64,000 bases of DNA from Cytophagales bacterium (GTDB lineage Bacteria; Bacteroidota; Bacteroidia; Cytophagales; Cyclobacteriaceae). The notes under the pieces are model-generated. The model was not told the DNA's origin and did no database searches. It was given only the letters and a program-made list of their open reading frames with translations. Position 1 is the first letter of the stretch. Every line of letters begins with the position of its first letter. This document shows, one piece after another, positions 42,017 through 49,955 of this stretch. The stretch spans positions 372,001 through 436,000 of the forward strand of contig JAFLBR010000002.1 of assembly GCA_017303795.1 (NCBI GenBank). The letters are read 5' to 3'. Made by a program: the position numbers and the translations under genes.

Positions 42017-42784
42017 TCAGATGTAGCCCGAAATTTTATATGCCACCATACCAACCCACTCACGCACCATGGTTGTCCATATGGTGATGGCATCCGCGCG
42101 AGGTACCAGCAAAACATCGGGTGTAAACCTGCGTTCGTGCGAAAGAAAATCGCAGGTAAACGTATCGCAGGTCCAATCTACTTTTTTATAGCACGCCAGC
42201 GACCTGCGCATATGGTAGGCTGAGGTAATCAGCAGGCAATCGGTGGGTTGATAGTGATTCTGTAACATTGCCTTTACAGCCACTGCCGACTCGTGTGTGT
42301 TACGGGTTTGATTTTCGATCAGAATATCTTCTTCGGGAACGCCCATTAACTTAAGGGCATCGGCAATTTCATCCGCTTCTTGCTTTTGCCTTTGTGTTAT
42401 AGAACCGCTCCCTCCACTCACCAAAATTTTTTCGATGATGCCGAGTTTATAAAGTTGTAAAGTATGTGTAACCCTATCGGCTCCACGTTGAAAATATACA
42501 CGATCATCGGGTTGCATGTTGCCTTTTGTAACTCCTGTAAGCAGAATGCCGAGTTTGTATTTTTTGGTGATCTGGTTATAAGGCGTAGCCGCAGGCTCCC
42601 ATAACAACGCGACTTCGTTCGTAATAAAATCGTTTGATAGGATTAGCAGCAGGCAAAGCCCGCTAATTGCCAACCGTTTTTTCCATTTGGCATTTCTAAT
42701 AAGTCGCGAAATAATCCAAAGTAAACAAACCACCACCAGCGGCATGGCCAGAAAGTTGATGGTTTTAGAGAGGTAAAAAAACAT
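42017..42784 (-). CDS. YdcF/ElyC-like DUF218 membrane protein
   Basis: 255 residues with two N-terminal membrane helices (about 10-30 and 38-54), then a DUF218 domain: GILLTGVTKG, an SGGSGS turn (about 125-130), TRNTHESAV (160-168) and LLITSAYHMRRS (184-195). Members such as ElyC and SanA affect envelope and peptidoglycan homeostasis; the biochemical activity is unknown. Starts 3 bp after the ABC fusion gene stop, so it is co-transcribed with it. 54 bp separate its stop from the start of the SGNH operon in the same direction. Confidence 0.82.
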   Translation of the reverse strand: MFFYLSKTINFLAMPLVVVCLLWIISRLIRNAKWKKRLAISGLCLLLILSNDFITNEVALLWEPAATPYNQITKKYKLGILLTGVTKGNMQPDDRVYFQRGADRVTHTLQLYKLGIIEKILVSGGSGSITQRQKQEADEIADALKLMGVPEEDILIENQTRNTHESAVAVKAMLQNHYQPTDCLLITSAYHMRRSLACYKKVDWTCDTFTCDFLSHERRFTPDVLLVPRADAITIWTTMVREWVGMVAYKISGYI

Positions 42785-42787
42785 CGG

Positions 42788-45700
42788 TTACATCCGTTTT
42801 GGAATCGGGTTCGAAATATTACCCAAGCCATCTACAATTTTGCGTAACACTTCAAAGTAAAGTGTAATCATCAAAATAATCGTCATCGACCAGATTACAC
42901 CCAGATTAAAATAGAACGTATCAATGTTTTGGTTGAGGAAGTGCTTGGCAGGCATATAGAACTGGGCATTAAAATCTACCATGTGGTCTGGATCTGGATT
43001 TTTATAGATTGGGAAAATCTTTTGAACGAGTTTACCATCTTTTTCAATAATGCGGTTAGACTCAACTGTATTCTTGACAAGCTCGGCAATGGCTTCGTTC
43101 TGGTATTTGTTGCGATAAGCTTCAAACTCTTTTTCGAGTTCGGGCGTGCGTGTCATGCGGGTTATTTTTTCGTCTTTAGCAGCATCTTCTTTATTATACC
43201 GTTTGATATAGAATTTCTTGAGTGCATTTAAAAAAGTCTGAGTTTCTTCATACGCTGCATTATCAAGTAACTCTATTGTAAGTTTGTCAAGACTTTTAAA
43301 ATCAGATTTACCAACAAAGTTTAACTCTTCCGTTATTTCATTTCGAAGTACTTGCAGATCGCTGATAACTTTTTTTCTGATGACCGAGTCGGTCTTGAGG
43401 TTATTTTGGCGGGCAAAGTCGAGCCGGGTTTCTAATGCCGGAATAAAATATATTTTCTTGTAATCGGCATCGGCCATTACTTTATCGTTCTCATAAAATT
43501 CCCGTTCAAACTTATTGTCTTTGTATTGGGCTACCATACCCGCTTCAAATGCCCACCGCGAAGCCATCATGTCACCCACCATAGGTACCGTGGCGGTGTT
43601 ACCAATGCTCGGATTTAACTTATCGAACTTTACCACTACACCGCTTAATATCAATTGCGGAATAAGTAAGATAGGTATAAGAATGTAAATGGTTACTGCG
43701 GAGTTGAACGCGGATGAAATGTTTAAGCCCAACAAATTGGCGAAGCAGGATGTAGTGAATAGAATTCCCCAATAGATAAAAAACATGCCTTTAATTTCGA
43801 GCATGGTATTACCTACTAATACAAACAACGCTGTTTGAATGGCCGAGATTAAAAATAGAATACCGATTTTAGAAAGCAGGTAGCTACTGCGATTGAGGTG
43901 CAGAAACTTTTCACGCTTCAGAATTTTACGGTCGCGGATAATTTCTTCGGCACTTACCGTAAGGCCCATGAACAGCGCCACAATTACACTCATAAACAAA
44001 TAGGCCGGCATGTTTAGATTCTTACTGAAAATGTACCCGATGTTTACGGTATCGTCAGTATTATAATAACGTACAATAAAGGCGAGTATAAATGCGAGTA
44101 GAGGTGCTTCGAGCAGATTGATAACCAGATATTGCGTATTGCTTAGTTTAGAAAGCAAATCGCGACTACCAAAGATGTTAATTTGCTGTAGCCAAGATGG
44201 TATACGAAGCGTAGAGTGTGGTTCTTCAGGTGAAGGTGTAACCGGAACAACCTTAATTTTTTCTTTAAATTTCTTGTTCCAGAGGTCGGGTGAAAATTTT
44301 CGCTCGTCAGTAAAGTTTCCAAACTCATTGATGACTTTGGTTTCAATGATGTTAAAAATCTGTTCGGGATTAACATTACCACAGGTAATGCATTCGCCTT
44401 CCTGGCTGTTAACCAGATTGATGTTGCGCTTAAAGTAAGTAATGGCATCAACCGGGTTGCCGTAATAAATCTGATAACCACCAGTATCTAAAATCACCAG
44501 CTTATCGAACATTTTAAAAATATCGGACGAAGGCTGGTGAATTACCGCGAACACAAGTTTGCCTTTAAGCGAAAGTTCTTTTAGTAAGTCAATAATGTTT
44601 TCCGAATCGCGCGAAGACAACCCTGAGGTAGGTTCATCTACAAACAGCACAGCCGGTTCGCGTAATAATTCAAGGCCAATGTTAAGGCGTTTGCGTTGGC
44701 CACCGCTAATGGTTTTGCGAAGGGGAGAGCCAACCTTTAACTCTTTGGTTTCGGAAAGTCCGAGATCAGCAAGAGTTTTAACCACCAAATCGTCAATAGC
44801 AGTTTCAGTAAGGTGACTGAAACAAAGCTTGGCAGCAAAATATAAGTTTTGATATACGGTAAGGTCTTCAATCAACAGATCATCTTGTGGCACAAACCCG
44901 ATTACACCTTCAATGCGTTGAGGTTCTTTATAAATGTCGATACCATTTATAAGTACTTGCCCAGCCGATGGTTTTTCTGTTCCATTCAATACATGCAGCA
45001 GCGTAGATTTACCTGCACCACTGGCACCCATTAAAGCTACCAGGTTACCCGATTCTTCTTCAATGTCCACTTCGCGTAAGCCCAGCTTACCGTTTTTAAA
45101 TTTGTATGAGATGGCTTTTGCTTCAAAGCTTGTGCGGGTTGTGGCAACCTGCTTGCGGAATAAATTTAAAATCTCGCCAAAGTAAACGGCATCGGCTGCT
45201 TCCCAACGTAAGGTGCTACCAATGGCCAGCACATTAATGTTGCCTGGCTTTTGCGGTACACCATTCAGGTACACATCGGTATGGCCGAGGTACTTAAAGA
45301 AAAATGTATCGGTAGATCGTACATATAAGATACTGATAAACCCATTCAGTCCTTGCCTAAAAATCTGCCGCCCGGCTTTAAGCGATTCTGTTTTCGAGTC
45401 AACTACCAGAATATCTTCATGGTTGATCTGATCGCGGTTTTTAGCCATTACATAATGCGTAATCAGGCTAAGGTCTTGCGGTTGTATGTTTAGCGACTCT
45501 GAAATGGTTTGGGCAATGCTCTGCTCGCGTGGCGAAATATTTCCATCGGCCATAATTACGCTCAGCAATTCCAGCATAATTACCACCTTCTGTTTTTGTG
45601 CAACTTCTTTATTAATAGAGCGGCAGATTTCCAGAATAGTATCTTTTTCTTGCGTGGCCGAAAGTTTGTTCGAGATATCTACTGCAAACTCATCGAACAG

Positions 45701-45844
45701 CCGCATGTGATCTTCGGTGGCTTTCTGGCTGAGGTGATCGGAAAGAAACACCTGAATGTATTCCCGCTCCTGTGTGGTGATGTGGTCTTCCTTGGCTACC
45801 AGGGCAAACAACCTCATAATGGCATTCAGTACGGGTTCACTCAT
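42788..45844 (-). CDS. ABCG-type half transporter fused to an N-terminal TerB-like domain
   Basis: 1018 residues. Residues about 1-140 are all-helical with two TerB-like segments (ALVAKEDHITTQEREYI; LLSVIMADGNISPREQSI). Residues about 150-235 form a beta-rich FHA-like module. The ATPase has Walker A GASGAGKST (273-281), signature ISGGQ (379-383) and VDEPTSGL (402-409), with the SGGQRKRLNIG form of ABCG/White proteins. A CITCGN motif follows near 475. Membrane helices lie about 575-760, then a large soluble charged insert (about 765-965) before a last helix. Substrate unknown; the sensor-like N-terminus suggests regulated activity. Confidence 0.82.
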   Translation of the reverse strand: MSEPVLNAIMRLFALVAKEDHITTQEREYIQVFLSDHLSQKATEDHMRLFDEFAVDISNKLSATQEKDTILEICRSINKEVAQKQKVVIMLELLSVIMADGNISPREQSIAQTISESLNIQPQDLSLITHYVMAKNRDQINHEDILVVDSKTESLKAGRQIFRQGLNGFISILYVRSTDTFFFKYLGHTDVYLNGVPQKPGNINVLAIGSTLRWEAADAVYFGEILNLFRKQVATTRTSFEAKAISYKFKNGKLGLREVDIEEESGNLVALMGASGAGKSTLLHVLNGTEKPSAGQVLINGIDIYKEPQRIEGVIGFVPQDDLLIEDLTVYQNLYFAAKLCFSHLTETAIDDLVVKTLADLGLSETKELKVGSPLRKTISGGQRKRLNIGLELLREPAVLFVDEPTSGLSSRDSENIIDLLKELSLKGKLVFAVIHQPSSDIFKMFDKLVILDTGGYQIYYGNPVDAITYFKRNINLVNSQEGECITCGNVNPEQIFNIIETKVINEFGNFTDERKFSPDLWNKKFKEKIKVVPVTPSPEEPHSTLRIPSWLQQINIFGSRDLLSKLSNTQYLVINLLEAPLLAFILAFIVRYYNTDDTVNIGYIFSKNLNMPAYLFMSVIVALFMGLTVSAEEIIRDRKILKREKFLHLNRSSYLLSKIGILFLISAIQTALFVLVGNTMLEIKGMFFIYWGILFTTSCFANLLGLNISSAFNSAVTIYILIPILLIPQLILSGVVVKFDKLNPSIGNTATVPMVGDMMASRWAFEAGMVAQYKDNKFEREFYENDKVMADADYKKIYFIPALETRLDFARQNNLKTDSVIRKKVISDLQVLRNEITEELNFVGKSDFKSLDKLTIELLDNAAYEETQTFLNALKKFYIKRYNKEDAAKDEKITRMTRTPELEKEFEAYRNKYQNEAIAELVKNTVESNRIIEKDGKLVQKIFPIYKNPDPDHMVDFNAQFYMPAKHFLNQNIDTFYFNLGVIWSMTIILMITLYFEVLRKIVDGLGNISNPIPKRM

Positions 45845-45895
45845 AGTCTTTCAGGTTTGGAGCAAGTTTAAAGATAATAAAAGCCGCTTTATCGA

Positions 45896-45929
45896 AATAA
45901 AAAAGGACTGGCCCCATGACCAATCCTTT
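45896..45929 (-). terminator. Rho-independent terminator after the lipoprotein gene
   Basis: Read on the minus strand: AAAGGATTGG, an 8-nt loop, CCAGTCCTTT, then a T-run. The 10-bp stem has one G-T pair. It lies 23 bp after the stop of the minus-strand lipoprotein gene and before the next minus-strand gene. Confidence 0.75.
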
Positions 45930-45951
45930 CTTGATTTGTTTACTGAATAAC

Positions 45952-46836
45952 TCAGTTAACGATTGAATTACGCATTTTCTCAACAACGTTAGTAATGTCA
46001 ATCAGATTCTTATCAGAAAGAACAAGCGCTGAATTGTTATTCTTGATTTGTTCTTCAATATTCAATGCCTTGTAGCTGGCTTGAAGCGTTTTAAGATCGG
46101 CAACCAACGAAGCAACTGGCTCTTCCTGATCAACAGCAGAAAGCATAGCCGTAAGTTCGTCCACTGATTTTTCCTGCTCCAGAATAACGCGCATAAGCGG
46201 AGTTAACACCAGATTACGCGAATCGTCAGGCAGTAAATCTTTAGGATAGGTTTTAATCAGGCCGGTAGAAATATAAAGACCTTCAATAAAGCTTCCGGAA
46301 AGGAGTAAAGCAGCCAGTTTGTTGCGGCTATCGTCTTTCAGGTATTTCTCGCTGCTTTGTACTGCGGCATTCAAAATGTTTGCTAATGAATCTTTATTGG
46401 AAATGTTGCTTTCGAAACGCTTCAGCACATCCACATCAAAAGTTCCGATTACGCCAATATTGTCGGCTAATTTTTTAGAAGCATTCAGGTAATCAATTGC
46501 CTCCTGAGTTTTATCGTATGAGCTAAGGTACCCAATATCAGCGGCATACACGCCTAGATTAAGAGCAGCTTTATCGGTGCGGCTGCCATATTGGTCTACT
46601 TTACTGCGACTGTTTATCAAGCTTTGGTTATACTCGGCACCAGTTTGCTGAAGTAAATACGGTATTTCGGTTGGCGAAGGAAGGTTGTAAACAACTTCTT
46701 TGATCTGATCTTTAAGCGATTGTTCAGCCTCGCTGAATTCATTGGCGTTGTTCTCTTTTGAACCGCCCCCGCAGCTTCCAAGCATGGCCAATGCTCCAAC
46801 AGCAACAACAGGAATTAAGAGTCGAGTAAATTTCAT
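45952..46836 (-). CDS. Conserved lipoprotein of unknown function, helical
   Basis: About 294 residues from ATG 46836, chosen because it begins a clear lipoprotein signal (MKFTRLLIPVVAVGALAMLGSC, lipobox LGSC); the longer frame to 46932 adds an unlikely leader. After a GGGSKENN linker the protein is almost entirely alpha-helical and acidic, with DKAALNLGVYAADIGYLSSY (about 88-107) as its most distinctive stretch. Similar lipoproteins occur in Bacteroidota but I cannot name a function. Divergent from the response regulator gene. Confidence 0.72.
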   Translation of the reverse strand: MKFTRLLIPVVAVGALAMLGSCGGGSKENNANEFSEAEQSLKDQIKEVVYNLPSPTEIPYLLQQTGAEYNQSLINSRSKVDQYGSRTDKAALNLGVYAADIGYLSSYDKTQEAIDYLNASKKLADNIGVIGTFDVDVLKRFESNISNKDSLANILNAAVQSSEKYLKDDSRNKLAALLLSGSFIEGLYISTGLIKTYPKDLLPDDSRNLVLTPLMRVILEQEKSVDELTAMLSAVDQEEPVASLVADLKTLQASYKALNIEEQIKNNNSALVLSDKNLIDITNVVEKMRNSIVN

Positions 46837-46959
46837 GGGTTTTTGGTTTAGACCTTCAATTTTAGCACATTTTTCTAAACGGGTAAAACCGTTTGTGCAA
46901 AATTTTGAAGATAAAGCGAGTAATCGAAACAATATTGCCTTAATTTAAGTTTTATACGC

Positions 46960-47370
46960 ATGTCGGTGGTGAGTTCCTTTCAAACAGTATTTCTGGTGGA
47001 CGATAATGAGGTAGATCTCTTTGTGCAGAAGCGATTTATAGAGATGAAGCAATTTGCCGGAACCATTGTTACTTTTTCCAGTCCTTCCAAGGCTCTTGAA
47101 GCCCTTACCAGCAACCCCGGCCATATCCCCGGAATCTTGTTTTTAGACCTTAACATGCCCATGCTCAATGGGTTTGAGTTTCTGGAGCGGGTTCGGGAAT
47201 CTTCTCAGGACTTGTTCAATCGCTTACGGGTGGTAGTGCTTACCAGTTCAAACAGCCAGATGGACCGCGAACGGGCCTTCAGTTTCAGTAATGTGATCCG
47301 GTTTATACCCAAGCCTTTAACCGCGCAGGGGTTAGATGAGTTGCTGAACAATCTCGACCGTAAAAATTAA
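46960..47370 (+). CDS. Single-domain response regulator (CheY-like)
   Basis: 136 residues consisting only of a receiver domain: acidic pair D14-D15, phosphoacceptor Asp63 in LFLDLNMP, Thr95 in VLTSS and Lys118 in FIPKPL. No output domain. Such stand-alone receivers pass phosphate in phosphorelays or act by protein binding; no histidine kinase lies in the window. The 3' end overlaps the convergent DUF5690 gene by 4 bp. Confidence 0.92.
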   Translation: MSVVSSFQTVFLVDDNEVDLFVQKRFIEMKQFAGTIVTFSSPSKALEALTSNPGHIPGILFLDLNMPMLNGFEFLERVRESSQDLFNRLRVVVLTSSNSQMDRERAFSFSNVIRFIPKPLTAQGLDELLNNLDRKN

Positions 47371-48671
47371 TTGTCAGCCAGATTCGTCTTTTTCCAGGTG
47401 CGATGCTTCTGATGGAAGTACACCATAGATCCCAGGATTAGTGCCGTTCCCACAAACGACATAATATACCCGCCCGAAATAAAGAACTCCAACCAACTCA
47501 GGTTAGCCTGAAAGAATTTTTTGTACACCAACACCGCTATGCTGCCCACATAACCAAACGAATCGGCTACGTACATAATAAACCCAACCGTGCTTACATA
47601 TTTAAAGGCTGCAATCAACCGATCGAAAAATATGCTGTTGAACGGGATGTAGCCCAGGTACAATCCAATGCCCACCAACGTCATCCACACCAACGGGCTT
47701 ATTATTGCCGATTGAAATAGCAGGTTGGCAACGCCAATCAAAATCATTCCAGCAGCAATTATTAAGTGATTGATCATCAGCGCACGCTTATTGTTTTTGA
47801 TCAGCATCAGGCTGCCCATGCAAACCAATACAATTAACGATACTGGGATTTCGGTTTGTGTATAGATGGATGGGTCGTTGCCCATATCAAGTGCTAACCA
47901 GATTTCGGCCGAGAAGTTGTCGCGAAAATCGCGGAAAGCGGTAAGCAATACATAACACAATGTAAATAATATGATGCCGGGTAAAAATGCTTTTGTAAAG
48001 GCTCTGCGTTCATCGCCATTCATGGGTGAGCGTTTGGTTCGTAACCGTTCGTCCTCAGCAGAGGGTGGCGGAAGTTTATCCAACAAAAACAGAAACAATA
48101 ACAAGGGCAATATAAACAGGCAACAAACTACAAACGGCATCCAGTATTCCGATGTACCCCAGTCGCGCATTACGTATGCACCAACAGATCGGCACAAGCC
48201 TGAGGAGAAAATAAAACTTACCGCCAGCGAAGCACCCAGAACTTCCGTCATGCGTCTGCCCTCTAAATATCCGAAAACCATGCCCCACACCATGCCCAAT
48301 GGAAATCCATTCACAAAAAGGAAAATAATATTATAAGGTGCCGGTACAATGGCAAACAAAAGCCATGATAAAGCAGCAATGCTAACCATTAACAGAATTC
48401 CAAAGCTACGGGAGTGTGCTTTAAGCTCAGAGATGGTTTTAATACCTACAAACTTGGCGGCTCCATAACCCAACACCTGCGAAATAACCAGCCACGATTT
48501 ATAATCCAGTCCACCGAAAGTAAGCCCGCTATAGGTAGCTGCCGGAAATGCTTTGCGAAAAGCAAACACACATGTATATAAAGCAAATGCGGTGAACGAT
48601 GCATACAGTGTAAACCACACCGGGTGCAGATTCTCAAGCCAAAGGGTGATCTTATTTTTGGTAGTAGTCAA
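47367..48671 (-). CDS. DUF5690 family multi-pass membrane protein (MFS-like)
   Basis: 434 residues with about 12 membrane helices arranged in two halves around a charged loop (about 205-230, PPPSAEDERLRTKRSPMNGDERR), the shape of a major-facilitator transporter. The opening HPVWFTLYASFTAFALYTCVFAFRK and FVNGFPLGMVWGMVFGYLEGR fit the Bacteroidota DUF5690 family. No substrate is known. Its start is 123 bp from the divergent gene at 48795. Confidence 0.8.
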   Translation of the reverse strand: MTTTKNKITLWLENLHPVWFTLYASFTAFALYTCVFAFRKAFPAATYSGLTFGGLDYKSWLVISQVLGYGAAKFVGIKTISELKAHSRSFGILLMVSIAALSWLLFAIVPAPYNIIFLFVNGFPLGMVWGMVFGYLEGRRMTEVLGASLAVSFIFSSGLCRSVGAYVMRDWGTSEYWMPFVVCCLFILPLLLFLFLLDKLPPPSAEDERLRTKRSPMNGDERRAFTKAFLPGIILFTLCYVLLTAFRDFRDNFSAEIWLALDMGNDPSIYTQTEIPVSLIVLVCMGSLMLIKNNKRALMINHLIIAAGMILIGVANLLFQSAIISPLVWMTLVGIGLYLGYIPFNSIFFDRLIAAFKYVSTVGFIMYVADSFGYVGSIAVLVYKKFFQANLSWLEFFISGGYIMSFVGTALILGSMVYFHQKHRTWKKTNLADN

Positions 48672-48794
48672 AATTTTGCAAACCTGTTTTGGTTAAAATT
48701 AACTTCTTTATGGTGCGATGCAAAACAAAGTAGTAAAGTGCTTTTAACATTCTGGTATTGCAAGTTTATTACCTTCACGAAAACTTCACTTGAA

Positions 48795-49877
48795 ATGAAC
48801 CGATTTGTACTTGTATGTGTGTTAGCCCTGCTACCGGGGTTGGCTCAAGCCCAAACCAAAGCTGAGAATATTATTTTAATTACGTTGGATGGGATGCGCT
48901 GGCAGGAAGTTTTTTCCGGTGCCGATTCTCTGCTAATTAATAGTAAAGACTATGTTGAAGATGTAACGGGATTGAACCAACAATTTTGGAAACCAACTGC
49001 TACGGCACGCAGACAAACTTTGATGCCCTTCTTCTGGAGTGTAGTAGCGAAGCAGGGAGTTCTATTTGGGAATAGAAGCTTAGGTAATTATGTGAATTGC
49101 ACCAACACCATGTGGTTTTCTTATCCGGGGTATAACGAAATTCTTTCTGGTTACGCAGATGATGCACGCATTTCCAGCAACGACAAGTTTCCTAACCCGA
49201 ACGAAACAGTGCTGGAGTTTTTAAACAAACAAAACAACTATAAAGGTAAAGTGGCCGCGTTTGGTTCGTGGGATGTGTTTCCGTTTATTATTAATGAAGC
49301 ACGGAGCGGACTTCCGGTAAATGCCGGATTCAGAACGGCCACTCAACCGAAACTATCCGACCGCGAAAAATTTCTCAATCAACTTCAAACTGAAATTCCC
49401 AGCCCGTGGGGTAGTGTAAGGCTTGATGCGTTTACTCATCACTATGCGTTAGAGTACATGAAGAAATACAAACCGAATGTGGTTTATATCGCCTATGGTG
49501 AAACCGATGATTTTGCACACAATGGGAAATACGATGCGTATCTGAAATCAGCCTTTCAAACCGATCAGTTTATAAAAGCAATCTGGGAGTGGGTACAAGG
49601 TGAACCTCAGTATCGCAACAAGACAACAATCTTAATCACCACCGATCACGGTCGGGGTACAATACCGTTAAACGAGTGGCGCGATCATGGTTCGAAAGTG
49701 AAAGGCGCAGATGAAATCTGGTTTGCCGCAATAGGGGCTGGCGTAACTCCCCAAGGCGAAGTAAAAACTGCTGGTCAGCTTTATCAGAATCAGGTAGCAG
49801 CAACTGCGGCTGCTTTGCTCGGTAAAACTTTTTCTCAACAAGGGAAGGCCGGAGCACCGATTAATCTCGCTAAGTAA
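48795..49877 (+). CDS. Secreted alkaline-phosphatase-superfamily hydrolase
   Basis: 360 residues from ATG 48795, which gives the signal peptide MNRFVLVCVLALLPGLAQAQ; the frame extends upstream but without reason. The metal-site order of the superfamily is seen: ITLDGMRWQEV (first Asp), a Thr/Ser nucleophile region in NTMWFSYPGYNEIL, YGETDDFAHNG, and TTDHGRG with the Asp-His pair. Members include phosphatases, phosphodiesterases and sulfatases; the exact reaction is open. Periplasmic. The metalloprotease gene follows 78 bp later with its own promoter-like element. Confidence 0.8.
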   Translation: MNRFVLVCVLALLPGLAQAQTKAENIILITLDGMRWQEVFSGADSLLINSKDYVEDVTGLNQQFWKPTATARRQTLMPFFWSVVAKQGVLFGNRSLGNYVNCTNTMWFSYPGYNEILSGYADDARISSNDKFPNPNETVLEFLNKQNNYKGKVAAFGSWDVFPFIINEARSGLPVNAGFRTATQPKLSDREKFLNQLQTEIPSPWGSVRLDAFTHHYALEYMKKYKPNVVYIAYGETDDFAHNGKYDAYLKSAFQTDQFIKAIWEWVQGEPQYRNKTTILITTDHGRGTIPLNEWRDHGSKVKGADEIWFAAIGAGVTPQGEVKTAGQLYQNQVAATAAALLGKTFSQQGKAGAPINLAK

Positions 49878-49906
49878 ACCGGGTTAAGCCACCCATCCCA
49901 CAAGTA

Positions 49907-49937
49907 TTGTATAATGTAGCTGGGGCCGATAGTTTCG
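49907..49937 (+). promoter_or_regulatory. Bacteroidota-type promoter before the metalloprotease gene
   Basis: TTG (49907-49909), a 20-bp spacer, then TAGTTTCG (49930-49937), one base from TAnnTTTG, ending 18 bp before the ATG at 49956. Both elements and their spacing fit the Bacteroidota -33/-7 consensus. Confidence 0.45.
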
Positions 49938-49955
49938 CTTCAAACATATTATACT

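Noticed and set aside
46837-46932. Longer N-terminus for the lipoprotein gene
   Set aside because: The lipoprotein signal starts at 46836; the extra 32 residues precede it and have no support.
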